30,400 nucleotides of DNA from Actinomycetes bacterium (GTDB lineage: Bacteria; Actinomycetota; Actinomycetes; Actinomycetales; Demequinaceae), in assembly GCA_023428185.1 (NCBI GenBank), contig JAEYYZ010000043.1, positions 1 through 30,400 of the forward strand. Reading direction: 5' to 3'. Of this stretch, positions 16,472 through 26,700 are shown piece after piece; the first letter of the stretch is position 1, and the number at the start of each line of letters is the position of its first letter. The notes below the pieces were generated by a model, which did no database searches, had not been told where the DNA came from, and worked only from the letters and a program-made list of their open reading frames with translations. The position numbers were made by a program, and so were the translations under genes.

Positions 16472-17278
16472 CTAGCCGGACGCCTCAAGCGAAGTCGCGT
16501 GGAGCTGCCGCGTGCGTTTGCGCGGGAGCGGAACCAGCATCGACGTGCGCTCCTTGTATTCCGCGTACTCAGGGTGTCTGCTGGCGGAAATGCTCTCCGT
16601 AAACACCGTGGACCCTATGAATAGCGCGGTGAGAAGGAGCGCGCCTGCGGCGGTCGCTAGCCACGGCGTGCCGGCGGCGATGGCACCGAATGCGAAAACC
16701 ACCCACCATTGGCCGATCTCAAAAAAGTAGTTGGGGTGGCGACTGTACGCATACATGCCGGTGGTCAGAATGCCTTGACGCTCGACGTTGCGGTGGAAGT
16801 TCCACCGTTGCTGGTCTGCGACGGTCTCGCCTACCAGGAAAGCGACGAACACGATGGTGGCCACGGCATCGGCCCAGCCCAGTGGTCTTGGGTTTGAGGC
16901 CATGGTGGCCAAGGGCAATGTGATGAGGAGCAACAGCGCATTCTGAAAGAACGCGATGAACGCGATATTGAAGAGCGCGTACGCCCAGCGCGGCATTCGA
17001 GCGCGCAAGATCGCCCAGCGGTAGTCCTCGCCTCCTGGCGCGTAGCCGCCGCGACGCGCAAAGTTGAAGGTGAGCCTCGCGCCCCAGAGGGTGATGAGGA
17101 CGGCCACGAGAGTCACTCGAGCGTCGCCCGCTTGCATTGCAAAGACCCACGCGTATACCGCGGGAACGATGGACCACATACGGTCCGTCCAGGAGTACTC
17201 CTTGGTGAACACGGACGCTAGCCAGCACGCCATGGTGACTGCGCCGCAAATCCACAGGTTGATCATGAGTGCGCTCAT
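16472..17278 (-). CDS. DUF1295 membrane protein (steroid 5-alpha-reductase/ICMT-like superfamily)
   Basis: A 268-residue polytopic membrane protein with about six or seven hydrophobic segments. The C-terminal conserved block GMYAYSRHPNYFFEIGQWW followed by SRHPEYAEYKERTSMLVPLP is diagnostic of DUF1295 and the related steroid-reductase/isoprenylcysteine methyltransferase fold, where the HPNY region lines a nicotinamide or AdoMet cofactor pocket. Substrate unknown; a lipid or isoprenoid reductase is a reasonable guess. ATG 17278 begins with a plausible membrane-insertion sequence; an ATG 4 codons downstream is an alternative. Divergent from the APC permease with about 78 bases between them. Confidence 0.85.
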   Translation of the reverse strand: MSALMINLWICGAVTMACWLASVFTKEYSWTDRMWSIVPAVYAWVFAMQAGDARVTLVAVLITLWGARLTFNFARRGGYAPGGEDYRWAILRARMPRWAYALFNIAFIAFFQNALLLLITLPLATMASNPRPLGWADAVATIVFVAFLVGETVADQQRWNFHRNVERQGILTTGMYAYSRHPNYFFEIGQWWVVFAFGAIAAGTPWLATAAGALLLTALFIGSTVFTESISASRHPEYAEYKERTSMLVPLPRKRTRQLHATSLEASG

Positions 17279-17344
17279 GCGCCGACGCTATCGCGAATCG
17301 GGTGCCCGTCAAGTACGCGGTGAGGCAGCGGGGTGCGGCGTCAG

Positions 17345-17350
17345 TACGAT
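17345..17350 (+). promoter_or_regulatory. -10 element for leaderless APC permease gene
   Basis: TACGAT ends 6 bases before ATG 17357, consistent with a leaderless transcript; no Shine-Dalgarno is visible and no strong -35 was found. This decides the start over the in-frame GTG at 17333, which lies upstream of the -10. Confidence 0.45.
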
Positions 17351-17356
17351 GGCGCC

Positions 17357-18643
17357 ATGGCACAGGCACAACGCGTGGTGGGCTTGTGGGGTGCTGCAGG
17401 TGTGGGCGTAGGTTCCATGCTCGGTGCAGGTGTCTTTGCGGTGTGGGCACCCGCAGCCGATGCGGCGCGCGGCGGCCTCGTCATCGCGGTTCTTCTGGCG
17501 GCGGGTATTGCGCTCGTCAACGCGCTATCCATGGCTCAACTCGCTGTCCATTACCCCGTTGCGGGTGGGGCGTATGTCTACGGCAAGCGTGAGGTTCATC
17601 CTGTGGCAGGGTTCCTCGCGGGGCTGGGCTTTGTTGTGGGCAAGACGGCTTCGGTGGCAGCAATGGGCCTGGTGATAGGTCACTACGTGTGGCCTGAGCA
17701 CGACGCTGTGGTTGCCACCGCAGCCATTGCCGTCGCCTGGGCACTCAATGCGGGAGGCATTTCTCGCACCGCGAAGGCCACCACGGGCATTGGCCTTGCC
17801 GTGGTGCTCGCTCTTGCGGTGTTTGTCGTGGCAGCGGGGCAGCAACCGGCTGCGAACCAGGTGGGCTTAGATGCGGTGTGGGTGTGGCCCTTACCTGTGC
17901 TTGAGGTGGGCACCGCCGCGGGGCTCGTGTTCTTTGCATTCGCGGGTTATGCGCGCCTCGCCTCGTTGAGCGAAGAAGTGCGAACACCCCACGTCACCAT
18001 CCCTCGAGCCATGGCGATCTCGCTCGCGATAGTGCTCGCCGTGTACGTGGCTGTAGCCGTGGCGCTCGTGCGCAAGCCCGGCGTCGACAAAGTGGCGGGC
18101 TCCCAAGCACCGGTGGCGGATCTCGTTGAAGGCACTGGCGTGCCGGTTGCAGTGGTCTCCGTGGTGGCAGCGGTGGCTGCGTTTGGCGCGTTGGTTGCCT
18201 TGGGTGCTGGAGTGGGGCGCACTGTCATGGCGATGGCGCGCGAACGCGACTTGCCGTCGCCGCTTGCTCGTCAGGGAGCTTCTGGCGCTCCGTGGCTAGC
18301 CGAGGCCGTGGTGTGCGCAGTGGCTGTGGCGTTGGTGTGGCTCGGCAACCTGAGCTTTGCCATTGCGATGTCGTCGTTTGCCGTCTTGGGGTACTACACC
18401 GTGGCGAACCTCGCGGCTGCGAAGGCACGTTCTGCGGGGCACGTGGGCAACTTTGTGGCCCCAAGGGGCTTGCCCTGGCTGGGCGTGGTGTTGTGTGCTG
18501 CAGTGGCCTTGTGCTTGCCTCTAGCGCCGGTGCTCACCGTAGTTGCCGCGAGCGCCGCGCTCGTGGCCTTGAGGTGGTTCCTTACGTGGTTGCGCCGTAC
18601 ACGAGCGGCACTCCACGACAGCAAGACCACCCAGGGGCCGTAG
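17357..18643 (+). CDS. APC-superfamily amino acid/polyamine permease
   Basis: A 428-residue integral membrane transporter. The N-terminal GLWGAAGVGVGSMLGAGVFAVWAP is the conserved TM1 of APC carriers (GxG(S/A)xxGxGxF type), where the unwound helix binds substrate. Eleven or twelve hydrophobic segments follow, with FAGYARLASLSEEVRTPHVTIPRA (~193-216) matching the TM6-loop region of the family (FAFxGxxxxxxxxEExxNPxrxiP). Probably a proton-coupled amino acid importer or exchanger; substrate not deducible. Convergent with the ABC operon, only 20 bases between stop codons and no obvious terminator there. Confidence 0.88.
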   Translation: MAQAQRVVGLWGAAGVGVGSMLGAGVFAVWAPAADAARGGLVIAVLLAAGIALVNALSMAQLAVHYPVAGGAYVYGKREVHPVAGFLAGLGFVVGKTASVAAMGLVIGHYVWPEHDAVVATAAIAVAWALNAGGISRTAKATTGIGLAVVLALAVFVVAAGQQPAANQVGLDAVWVWPLPVLEVGTAAGLVFFAFAGYARLASLSEEVRTPHVTIPRAMAISLAIVLAVYVAVAVALVRKPGVDKVAGSQAPVADLVEGTGVPVAVVSVVAAVAAFGALVALGAGVGRTVMAMARERDLPSPLARQGASGAPWLAEAVVCAVAVALVWLGNLSFAIAMSSFAVLGYYTVANLAAAKARSAGHVGNFVAPRGLPWLGVVLCAAVALCLPLAPVLTVVAASAALVALRWFLTWLRRTRAALHDSKTTQGP

Positions 18644-18663
18644 CCCGTGCCAACTCCTTGGGA

Positions 18664-19428
18664 CTAGTGCGCGCGCTGTGATGCGGCCGCGGCAGCCTGT
18701 GCCTCCGTTTGCAGCCGCCCGTCTGCAAGGCGCACAGTGAGGTCCGCGATCGCCATGAGCGAAGGATCGTGTGTAGAGATCAGTGCTGTCATGCCTTGCG
18801 CAACAATCACTTCGCGTAGCAACATCATGATGGCGTGGCCAGTGTCCGCATCGAGTTGGCCCGTGGGCTCGTCGGCAATGAGCAAGCGAGGCTCGTTGGC
18901 AAGCGCGCGCGCGATGGCTACGCGTTGCTGTTGCCCACCGGAGAGTTCAGCGGGCCGTTGATTCACGTGCTTGGACAAACCCACCAGGTCAAGAAGTTCC
19001 GCGACACGCTTGTCTCTCACGGACGTCTTGGTGTTGCGCAGCCGCATGGGAAGGCCCACGTTCTCTGCCGCTGACAGCATGGGTACCAGGCCAAACGTCT
19101 GAAAAACAAAGGCTACGGTGTCGCGTCGCAATGCCGTACGTTTGCGTTCCGACAGCTTGGTGACGGTGACGCCGTCAACCGTGATAGAACCGTGCGAAGG
19201 CTTGTCGAGGCCTCCGATGCAGTTGAGGAGGGTGGTCTTGCCAGAGCCCGAACGCCCCACGAGCGCTACGAGTTGGCCCCGAGGCACAGTAAATGAGACG
19301 TCGTCGAGGGCGATGACCTTGCCGGAACCGGATCCGTATCGCTTGGACACATGATCGACAACCACCATGGGTGACTGCGTGGCGCCCGGTGAACTTGCGG
19401 GTGCCTGAGTCTCGAGAGTGTCAGTCAT
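18664..19428 (-). CDS. ABC transporter ATPase (LolD/MacB/FtsE type)
   Basis: 254 residues, last gene of a four-gene operon. Walker A GRSGSGKT (58-65), Q-loop FVFQTFGL, signature LSGGQQQRVAIARAL, Walker B LLIADEPTGQLD and H-loop ISTHDPSLM are all intact. The first ~20 residues are a Thr/Ser/Pro-rich lead-in. This class powers FtsX-type permeases in mechanotransmission or lipid/peptide extrusion, not classical import. ATG 19428 is chosen: it overlaps the upstream ATPase stop by 8 bases and has an AGAAGG ribosome-binding site. An in-frame extension to 19545 would overlap the upstream gene far more. Confidence 0.92.
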   Translation of the reverse strand: MTDTLETQAPASSPGATQSPMVVVDHVSKRYGSGSGKVIALDDVSFTVPRGQLVALVGRSGSGKTTLLNCIGGLDKPSHGSITVDGVTVTKLSERKRTALRRDTVAFVFQTFGLVPMLSAAENVGLPMRLRNTKTSVRDKRVAELLDLVGLSKHVNQRPAELSGGQQQRVAIARALANEPRLLIADEPTGQLDADTGHAIMMLLREVIVAQGMTALISTHDPSLMAIADLTVRLADGRLQTEAQAAAAASQRAH

Positions 19429-20845
19429 CGCCTTCTCCGATCGGGAGCCACGGCATGCGCGGTTCCGCTGGTCTCTTGTCTGGTTCCTCAGGAGCGGCTT
19501 GCGCCGCGACTGGTGGAGGCGGGGGTGCTGCGTTCTCCACGGCATCGGCGGGGCGAGGGGCGAACACCGGTTGGTAAGGGTTGGCCTCGCTCAGCGCGTC
19601 TATGGACGGCTGGTATGCCGATGCTTGGCGTTCAGCCGCCTCGCGTGCCGCGACGTACTGCTCGGACGGGCCGGTGGGAGCTTGCTGGAAACTCACGGTG
19701 GGCAGACCGCCCATGGGGGTAGGCATCGGGGGCTTGGACGGTGATTCCACGACGGCAGGCAGTTCCTGTCGCGGCGGTGCTTGGTAGGCCTGCCGTGCCT
19801 CGCTCGTGGGAGGAGAGTAGTTGACGGCCTCTGCGGCACCGGCAGCGACGATGTCCGGGGCAGGCGCCGCGGGAACCTGCACCTCAGGCACAACGGGCGC
19901 CTGCGCAACGGGAGCAGGGGCAGGTGCTGCTTTGGGCTTACGCGGCGCACCATCAGCCCACACGCCCAAGTGGTCATCCTCGAGGTCCAGACGCACGCGG
20001 TCCTTGAGACCGAGAGCGTTGCGGTAGTCCTTGGGGATCTGCAAGCGGCCAGCCCTGTCGAGCACCGCGTACTCCTCATGCAGAGTCTCGGCACGACCAT
20101 CGGCGCCGATGTGCGTGCGGCGCACCACCTCGGTAGCAGTGCGACCGTCACGGATTGCCACCGTTCGCTGCACCTGCGACGAGACTGCGTTGTCGTGAGT
20201 CACCACCACCACGGTGGCGCCCAGGTCACGGTTCGCGGATCGCAGTGCTTCAAAAACATCGTCACCTGTGGCGGAGTCAAGCTCGCCGGTGGGTTCGTCG
20301 GCAAAGATCACCTCGGGGGAGTTGGCGAGTGCGGTGGCGATGGCCACGCGCTGCTGCTCACCACCCGAGAGCTGGTGGGGGCGTCTGCCGCCCTTGTCCG
20401 CCATGCCCATGGCCTCAAGAAGTTCGGTGGCGCGCTTGTTGCGCTTGGAACCCGAAAGACCGCTGAACGCCATGGGGAGCATGACGTTCTCCCTGGCACT
20501 CAAGTAGGGGAGCAGGTTGCGGGCCGTCTGTTGCCAGACAAAGCCCACCACGGAGCGGCGGTACGTCAATCGGTCCGCGTGCGACATTCGTAGAAGGTCC
20601 CAACCGGCAACACGTGCGGCTCCCGCGGTGGGCACGTCAAGACCCGAAAGCACGTTGAGAAGAGTGGACTTTCCGGAACCGGACTGCCCCACAATGGCGA
20701 TCATCTCGCCCTTGTTGACCAACAGGTCGAGCCCCTGAAGCGCCTGGACCTCGATGTTCTCCACTTGGTAGATGCGCACCAAGTTGTCACACATGATGAG
20801 CGCGTCGGCGCCATATTCAGCGCCTGCGGTAAGTGTCTCGGTCAT
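19421..20845 (-). CDS. ABC ATPase fused to an AbrB/SpoVT-like domain and a Pro/Ala-rich tail
   Basis: 474 residues, about twice the size of a normal LolD/FtsE-type ATPase. Residues ~15-245 are a complete ATPase: Walker A GQSGSGKST (53-61), Q-loop VWQQTARN, signature LSGGEQQRVAIATAL, Walker B VIFADEPTGELD and H-loop VVTHDNA. At ~257-298 EEYAVLDRAGRLQIPKDYRNALGL resembles the swapped-hairpin AbrB/SpoVT fold (D-x-x-GRl-x-IP-x-x-x-R-x-x-L). Residues ~299-474 are a low-complexity Pro/Ala/Glu-rich tail, probably disordered. The extra domain may mediate dimerisation or regulation rather than DNA binding; this is inference. GGGAG lies 5 bases before ATG 20845; the permease stop is 9 bases upstream. 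Confidence 0.9.
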   Translation of the reverse strand: MTETLTAGAEYGADALIMCDNLVRIYQVENIEVQALQGLDLLVNKGEMIAIVGQSGSGKSTLLNVLSGLDVPTAGAARVAGWDLLRMSHADRLTYRRSVVGFVWQQTARNLLPYLSARENVMLPMAFSGLSGSKRNKRATELLEAMGMADKGGRRPHQLSGGEQQRVAIATALANSPEVIFADEPTGELDSATGDDVFEALRSANRDLGATVVVVTHDNAVSSQVQRTVAIRDGRTATEVVRRTHIGADGRAETLHEEYAVLDRAGRLQIPKDYRNALGLKDRVRLDLEDDHLGVWADGAPRKPKAAPAPAPVAQAPVVPEVQVPAAPAPDIVAAGAAEAVNYSPPTSEARQAYQAPPRQELPAVVESPSKPPMPTPMGGLPTVSFQQAPTGPSEQYVAAREAAERQASAYQPSIDALSEANPYQPVFAPRPADAVENAAPPPPPVAAQAAPEEPDKRPAEPRMPWLPIGEGDD

Positions 20846-20854
20846 CTCATCTCC

Positions 20855-23701
20855 CTAACGGGTCTCTCCATAGCGAAGCACGTCGCTGAGGCGATCGCGG
20901 CGGTGAGCCGTGACCTCGGCGGCAACGGCAGCAAACAGCAGCACAACAATTCCGGCGCCCACGGCGCCCATGAATACCCAGTTGAAGTCCAGAGCAGGCA
21001 CTTCGGTGCCTCCAGAGAGCACTTCAAGCCCGAGGGACCCGCCGAGCAAGCGCACAATGAGCACGCCTGCAATGCCCCCACCAATGGTCGCGGCAATGAC
21101 AGCGGGAGCTAGCTCCGTGAGAGCAAGCCACCAGCCCCACCCGGAGCCCATGCCTTGGGTCCGCAACATCGACAACGCGCGGCCGCGTTCGCGCACTCCG
21201 CGCAACACCGTAACCAGCAGGCCGATCGCGGCGAGGATTCCCACGGCAAGCACCGCGAGCACCATCACGAACTCCACGCCTCCGATCAACGCTGAACCCT
21301 GCACGCGCTCGAGCCACACTGTGCGTTCTGTGATCGCGTCCGGTTCGGCAGAGGTGAACTCCGCTACGGCTTGCGCGGCACCTTCTCCGTTGACAAACGC
21401 CAAGTTGGTGACGAGCGGAATCTCCAACTCCGCGTCCAGCAAGGGTTGGAGTGGCGCAATAACCCACGGTCCGTTGGCCCAGCCGTCAGGGGTCACGGTT
21501 GCTACACCCACGATCTCCACAGGGATGTAGGTGCGGCCCAAGTACAACTCGGTGCGTCCATACACGTCCACGTCGATGAATTCTTGGCTTGCGAGTACCG
21601 GAACCGGGTCTTGAGGACCGCGCTCGGCCGCGAGGGCGTTGAGGGCCTCGAGTTCGCTTGTGTCAGCCACCCCGCCCTGCCTCAACACGGCAGGGTAGTT
21701 CTCGTCCATGGCCACGAGCGAAGCATTGAGGTACTCAGAGCCCAAGGCAAACGTCGTCACGGCTTGGTAGTACCCACGCGATGCCGTGAACCCGGCATCG
21801 GCGAGATCCTGAAGCTCTCCGGGCGTCAACTCACCTTGAATGCGTACGTCAGCGCCCACGCGTTGCCACGAGGCGGCCTCTTGACCCGTGCGCGCCGTAG
21901 ACACGAGGAGGCCTCCAGAGACCGCCACCGCAATAGCCAGAGTGAGCGAAAGAAGAGGCAACACCGGAGTGCTCTGGCGTGCCTTCGCCAACGTGATGAC
22001 TCCAGCGACACCGCGAGTGCGCCGGGCCAAGATCTGCACCACCTTCATGGGCAGGGGATAGACCCGCACCACGAGCACCACCACGCCCAGGGCAATCAAC
22101 ACCGGCGCGGCTGCGAGGAACGCATCGATTCCCTCGGTTTGCGTCTGTAGCACTCCGCGGTTGCGGACCGTGACGATCGCCACGGTTGCCAAGAGCAAAG
22201 CCAAAGCATCCAATGTGAGCCTGCGCGCTGCCTTCACCTTGCGAACCTTGGCACGGTCCTGACGGTTTGCGGCCTCGCGGCGTCCCGTCCACGTGCGTCG
22301 GGCGAGCAACACGCCTAGCGCGGGGCCCGCAATGATGGCCGTGAGCACGATGATGTTGGCGAGGCTGTTTGAGCGCGTCAAGTCGGGTGCGAGCACGAGT
22401 GCCGTCCCAAACCCTGCGGCGAACCCAAGCAGGGTGAACGTGATGCTCTCAGCGAGCAGGCGCAGCCCGATGGACGTCACCGAAGCGCCGCGAGCCCGCT
22501 CCAAGGAAATGTCACCTTCACGGCGCGAGACCATGAGTTGAGCCATGAGGGCGATCACCACGGCGGCAACCGCCACCACTCCCGCAATGACAATCGACAT
22601 CTGGGCAAGTGCGGCCCGCGCGCGCGCCGGGTAGGCCTCGAGCGCTTCTCCTAGACCCGTTTCCAACCGTGGCACCACGGAGGTGAATCGGATGAGCTGC
22701 TCGGTGCGTTGGGGCAGAGCGGTGAGCTCCTTGACGATCTTGCGGGAGGCATCGAGAGTCACCTTGTTGGGGTCAACCTCGATGATCACGTTGGCGCTGA
22801 ACGCAGTTGCCATGTCTGTAGTGAGAACGTCCATGGCCTCCAAAGAGGCCACGAACGTGCCGCGAGTGACTTGGTCAGGCTCTCCTTCACGCACCACGAT
22901 GGGGTTGAGCGCCCACGGCACGTTGCTCCACGCCGTTGCTTGGGGATCGTCGGCCCGGTAAATGCCGCTGATGAGGATGTGTGCGGTGTGGCCCGAGGCG
23001 CGCGTCACTGTCACTTGGTCGCCGGGCACCAAGTCAAAGGCTTCGGCAAAGTTCTCGCTCACGGCCATTTCGACTGGTGGTTGCTCCACTGGACCAAACT
23101 GACCGCTGTCGTCCTCGCGCACGGGGGCAGCGGGGGCCTCACCTTCAACAATCGTGTAGGTGGCTTCGCTGGCGTAGGCAAAGGTGATGTATTGACCGCC
23201 GCGGCGTTCGCCTTCCGGTTCGCGGTCTTCCTCAAAGGCCAGTTCGCGTTCTTGCTCGTCGAGAACCTCAATGAGGGTGAAGGAATCGGATTCAATCCAC
23301 GCACGGTAGCTACTGGCGACAGCCTCAGTGCTCTCTGGCAGGCGGGTGATGACTTGGCTGGAAGACTCTTCAAAGAGGTCCATGCTCAAGCCGCGCAAGG
23401 TGGTCACATTGTCACCACCGGGGTTGCCCATGGGGTACGTCACTACCAAGTCAGCGTCGTCCCCGGCGGCTACTACGGCATCGGCGGCGCCCCGGTCAAT
23501 GGTTCCTGAGACGAGTGCCGGTCCCGCGTAGGCGAGCACGGTGGCGAGAGCCACGATGAGGGCCGAATTGAGCAGTAGCCACCGTTCGCGCCACAACCGC
23601 CTGCGCACCAGCAGGCCCATGGCGCCAAACACGCCTCCGCTGGAGCGCCGGCGTTCGGAGACTTCCCTCACCTCAGCGGTCTCGGTGTCGATGAGGATCA
23701 T
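20855..23701 (-). CDS. FtsX/MacB-type ABC permease, 948 aa
   Basis: A large permease with an N-terminal cytoplasmic stretch, a first membrane helix (~43-64), a long extracytoplasmic domain (~70-360) with acidic and charged blocks, then a core of several helices (~370-440 and ~490-560). A second extracytoplasmic domain (~605-790) precedes three C-terminal helices (~800-825, 850-880, 905-930). Between helices SLERARGASVTSIGLRLL and ALSMLRTQGMGSGWGWWL look like the two FtsX coupling-helix regions, so this resembles the duplicated 8-10 TM FtsX architecture. It overlaps the upstream permease by ATGA. With the two ATPases it probably forms an extrusion or mechanotransmission complex; substrate unknown. 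Confidence 0.9.
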   Translation of the reverse strand: MILIDTETAEVREVSERRRSSGGVFGAMGLLVRRRLWRERWLLLNSALIVALATVLAYAGPALVSGTIDRGAADAVVAAGDDADLVVTYPMGNPGGDNVTTLRGLSMDLFEESSSQVITRLPESTEAVASSYRAWIESDSFTLIEVLDEQERELAFEEDREPEGERRGGQYITFAYASEATYTIVEGEAPAAPVREDDSGQFGPVEQPPVEMAVSENFAEAFDLVPGDQVTVTRASGHTAHILISGIYRADDPQATAWSNVPWALNPIVVREGEPDQVTRGTFVASLEAMDVLTTDMATAFSANVIIEVDPNKVTLDASRKIVKELTALPQRTEQLIRFTSVVPRLETGLGEALEAYPARARAALAQMSIVIAGVVAVAAVVIALMAQLMVSRREGDISLERARGASVTSIGLRLLAESITFTLLGFAAGFGTALVLAPDLTRSNSLANIIVLTAIIAGPALGVLLARRTWTGRREAANRQDRAKVRKVKAARRLTLDALALLLATVAIVTVRNRGVLQTQTEGIDAFLAAAPVLIALGVVVLVVRVYPLPMKVVQILARRTRGVAGVITLAKARQSTPVLPLLSLTLAIAVAVSGGLLVSTARTGQEAASWQRVGADVRIQGELTPGELQDLADAGFTASRGYYQAVTTFALGSEYLNASLVAMDENYPAVLRQGGVADTSELEALNALAAERGPQDPVPVLASQEFIDVDVYGRTELYLGRTYIPVEIVGVATVTPDGWANGPWVIAPLQPLLDAELEIPLVTNLAFVNGEGAAQAVAEFTSAEPDAITERTVWLERVQGSALIGGVEFVMVLAVLAVGILAAIGLLVTVLRGVRERGRALSMLRTQGMGSGWGWWLALTELAPAVIAATIGGGIAGVLIVRLLGGSLGLEVLSGGTEVPALDFNWVFMGAVGAGIVVLLFAAVAAEVTAHRRDRLSDVLRYGETR

Positions 23702-26700
23702 CGCTCATCCCCCAATCGCAACATTTGCGCGGGATTAATACGGCGCAGCATCGCGGCCACGATCACCATGGTGACAGTCACAACCAACACCACTTCCAGG
23801 GCGAGCAAGCTGACCGTATTCCACGGCACCATTACTTCCACCGGCGGGATGGGCGCGCGGCCGTCCGCGCCCACAGACACCAGAGGAGCCACCAAGTACG
23901 CCAACGCAATGCCAAGGCTGAGCCCGAAGATCACACCGAGGATGGACAGCAACACACTCTCAGACACAATCACGCGCAAGAGTTGGCCTCGCTGGATTCC
24001 AACGGCACGCAACTGTGCGAACTCGATTTCACGTGCCCGGACCGTCACCACTGCATGCACCGCAAAGCCGGTGGCAGCAAGGATGGCAGCAGCTCCAGCA
24101 ACAAGCCACAACGCGGCTTGGATGCCGATGCGCAACGGATCCAGCGTGAATTGCTCAGCAAGTCCCGCTCGCGTCGTGGCATCGAGATCCTCATGCAAAC
24201 CATGCACATACGCGTCCACGTTGTCCTCCGGGACGGTAATCCACCATTCCGATGCCTCTACCGTGTTGCCCCCTTGTTGAACGAGCGCCAACTGGATGTC
24301 CTCAAGGTGGGCGGCGATGGCGGCCGTGCGCAACGTGGCGCCCGGTAGGCGAGGAAGTCGCTGCGCAAAGTAGCCATTGATGAGGGTGTCGTTCACAGAC
24401 AGGCGCACAGCGTCCCCTACATCGGCACCTTGAGCGTCGAGAGCTCCACCCGAGGCTACAAGAGGCACTTGACCTATAACGGGTGCTGAGGTGACCACCA
24501 ACCGGGCTCCTCCGAGCCGCATTGCGGTGGGGGTAGTGGTGGCCTCAATGGTGTACTCGCCAGCAACGGGCGCTGCGTTCGTTTGCGGCGTGAGCCCTGC
24601 TCCCGTGGCGGACCAGCCAAGATCTCTGGGCAACTCAATCGGGGTGGACTCGGCCAAGTCGGGCACACCCCTGACGGGGATTGCTTGAGTGGGTCGGATC
24701 GCTTGCAGGTCGGTCACGCTTGCTCGCACAGTGAACGCCAACGCTCCAGCTTGATTAGCGGTGAGCACGGCGTCACCCGTCGACGCGAAGGTGGCCTGGA
24801 GTCCCACCAGCGCGAGCGGACCATCGATCAACGCAAGTTCGCTCCTGTCACCGATGCGGCCAGTGAGGACGTACTCCTCGCCATCCATGGGGACCTGACC
24901 CATGTCCACCGTGAGGTAGTTGCGCGAAGCATCACGCAAGATCGCTCGCACCATGAGGTAGCCATCGGTGAGTTCGGGATTGGAAACCGACGACGACACG
25001 GTGGCCCTCAAGCCTTCTGGCTCGCCCGGCAACTCAATGGGATTAACCTCTTGGCTCTCGTCGCGAGCAAGGGTGGCTGGAACGCGTGAGCCTCCGGCGT
25101 CGTGCAAACGGTCGAGGCCGTACACCTTGAGGCCCAGGTTGTCCGTAGCGACGATGCGCACGGCAATTCCACGGAAACGGTCATTGCTCTGATTGCGCCG
25201 CGAGGATTCGGGACGGCTATCAATCTCAATGCCGCGGGTGTACACGGGGGAAGCTGTGGCCCGTAGATCCTGATTGGTGACTTGGGTGGACTGGGTGAGC
25301 CAGGGGCCTTCAACGCCGGTCACGATGACGTCAGGCGGGTGCTGGAACCGGGCCTGGTCCTGTTGAGAGATCTGCCACGTGCTCAGGAACGACAGCGAGA
25401 ACGCGCCAATAGAGATCGCCAAGGTGAGAAGCAACACCGCAGAAACTGCTCGCGCCGCACGTCTGCCCACTTCCCACGACGCGAGGGGCATCACAGCGCG
25501 CCTGCCCCTACTCGCGAGCCCCTCCATGAGACGTGAAGCAGCGGGAATCAAGCGCACCGCCACCAGGGCTCCAGCGAGCAACGCCAACGCCGGTCCCGCG
25601 GCAAGCAACGGGTCTACTGCTGCGACTCCACCTTGGTCCAGAACGGGGGAGCGGTAGTTACGCAGCTGCCAATACGCGAGCGCCGCAACCACCACTACCG
25701 CAACGTCCAGACCCGAGCGCTGGAATGCCGCACGCCGGCCTGGACGCGACTTCGCTTGTTCAGCGTCTACGAAACTGCCTGTGCGGCGAAGGAGCGGACT
25801 GACGAGCACAATCAAGAGAGCGAGTCCCACTACTCCCGTGACGATCCAGGTGGTGATGGGGAGGCCAGGATCCCGATTCATCCCTGCATCGGCCATTGCA
25901 GGGACGCTCGCCACTTGGAGATACGCGAGGCGGGCGAGCGGCGCCGATGCCGCGGTGGTGATCACTGCAAGGCCTAGGGCCTCCACAAATGCCAGCCACA
26001 CCATCTGCCGCACAGACCCACCGCGCGCCACCATGAGGTGTTGCTCTGCGTGGCGGCGCTCCGCCATGAGGCGAGCCGTCTGGCTCAACGCGGCCACCGC
26101 GAGAACCAACAGCAACAAGCCTGTCACGAGCACGCTCGAACGGGTAATGGCGAGTGAACCCACCACGCCGCCTAGTGTTTGGTCCACGACGGTGACCGCC
26201 CGCACATCTGAAGCTCTGTCCCCGATGGTGCGTTGCGCAATGCGCTCGCCCTCGGCGGTGCGCTCAATGAGCGACCGCAATTGAGCCGTGGTGGTCGTGG
26301 AGAAGTCAGGCACAAACTCCGTGGTCACCGACTCCAGCGGGAACGCGGTCATGTTGTCCACGTGCGTGTAGAACGGACCGTAACCATCCGTGGTGATGAG
26401 CCCGCCGGTAAATGGGACGGGGATGCGCGGCCGGTAGCCCTCTCCGTCGTAGTCGTCGTAGCGCCATGCGTCCGTGCCTGCCTCTACCGCAACCCAGGTG
26501 CCCACAATCCGCACTTCTTGAACGGCGGAGCGGGTGCTCACAGGCGCGAGTTCCACGACGTCGCCGATGCTGGCATCCAAGTCCCACATGAGGCGCGGCG
26601 GCACCACGATTTCAATGGGTCCCGACGTGGTGGCCTGGGGCCACTCACCGTTCACTAGCGTGACAAGCGACTCGAGCCTGTCATCGGAACTCAAGTAGCC

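Noticed and set aside
20000..20080. AbrB-like segment as an independent antitoxin gene
   Set aside because: It is continuous in frame with the ATPase, has no start or ribosome-binding site of its own, and no toxin gene is adjacent.
19781..20593. 270-codon plus-strand frame opposite the ATPase-AbrB fusion
   Set aside because: Antisense of the ATPase motifs; no independent evidence for coding.
22709..23509. 266-codon plus-strand frame opposite the 948-aa permease
   Set aside because: Shadow of the permease gene; no membrane segments or motifs of its own.
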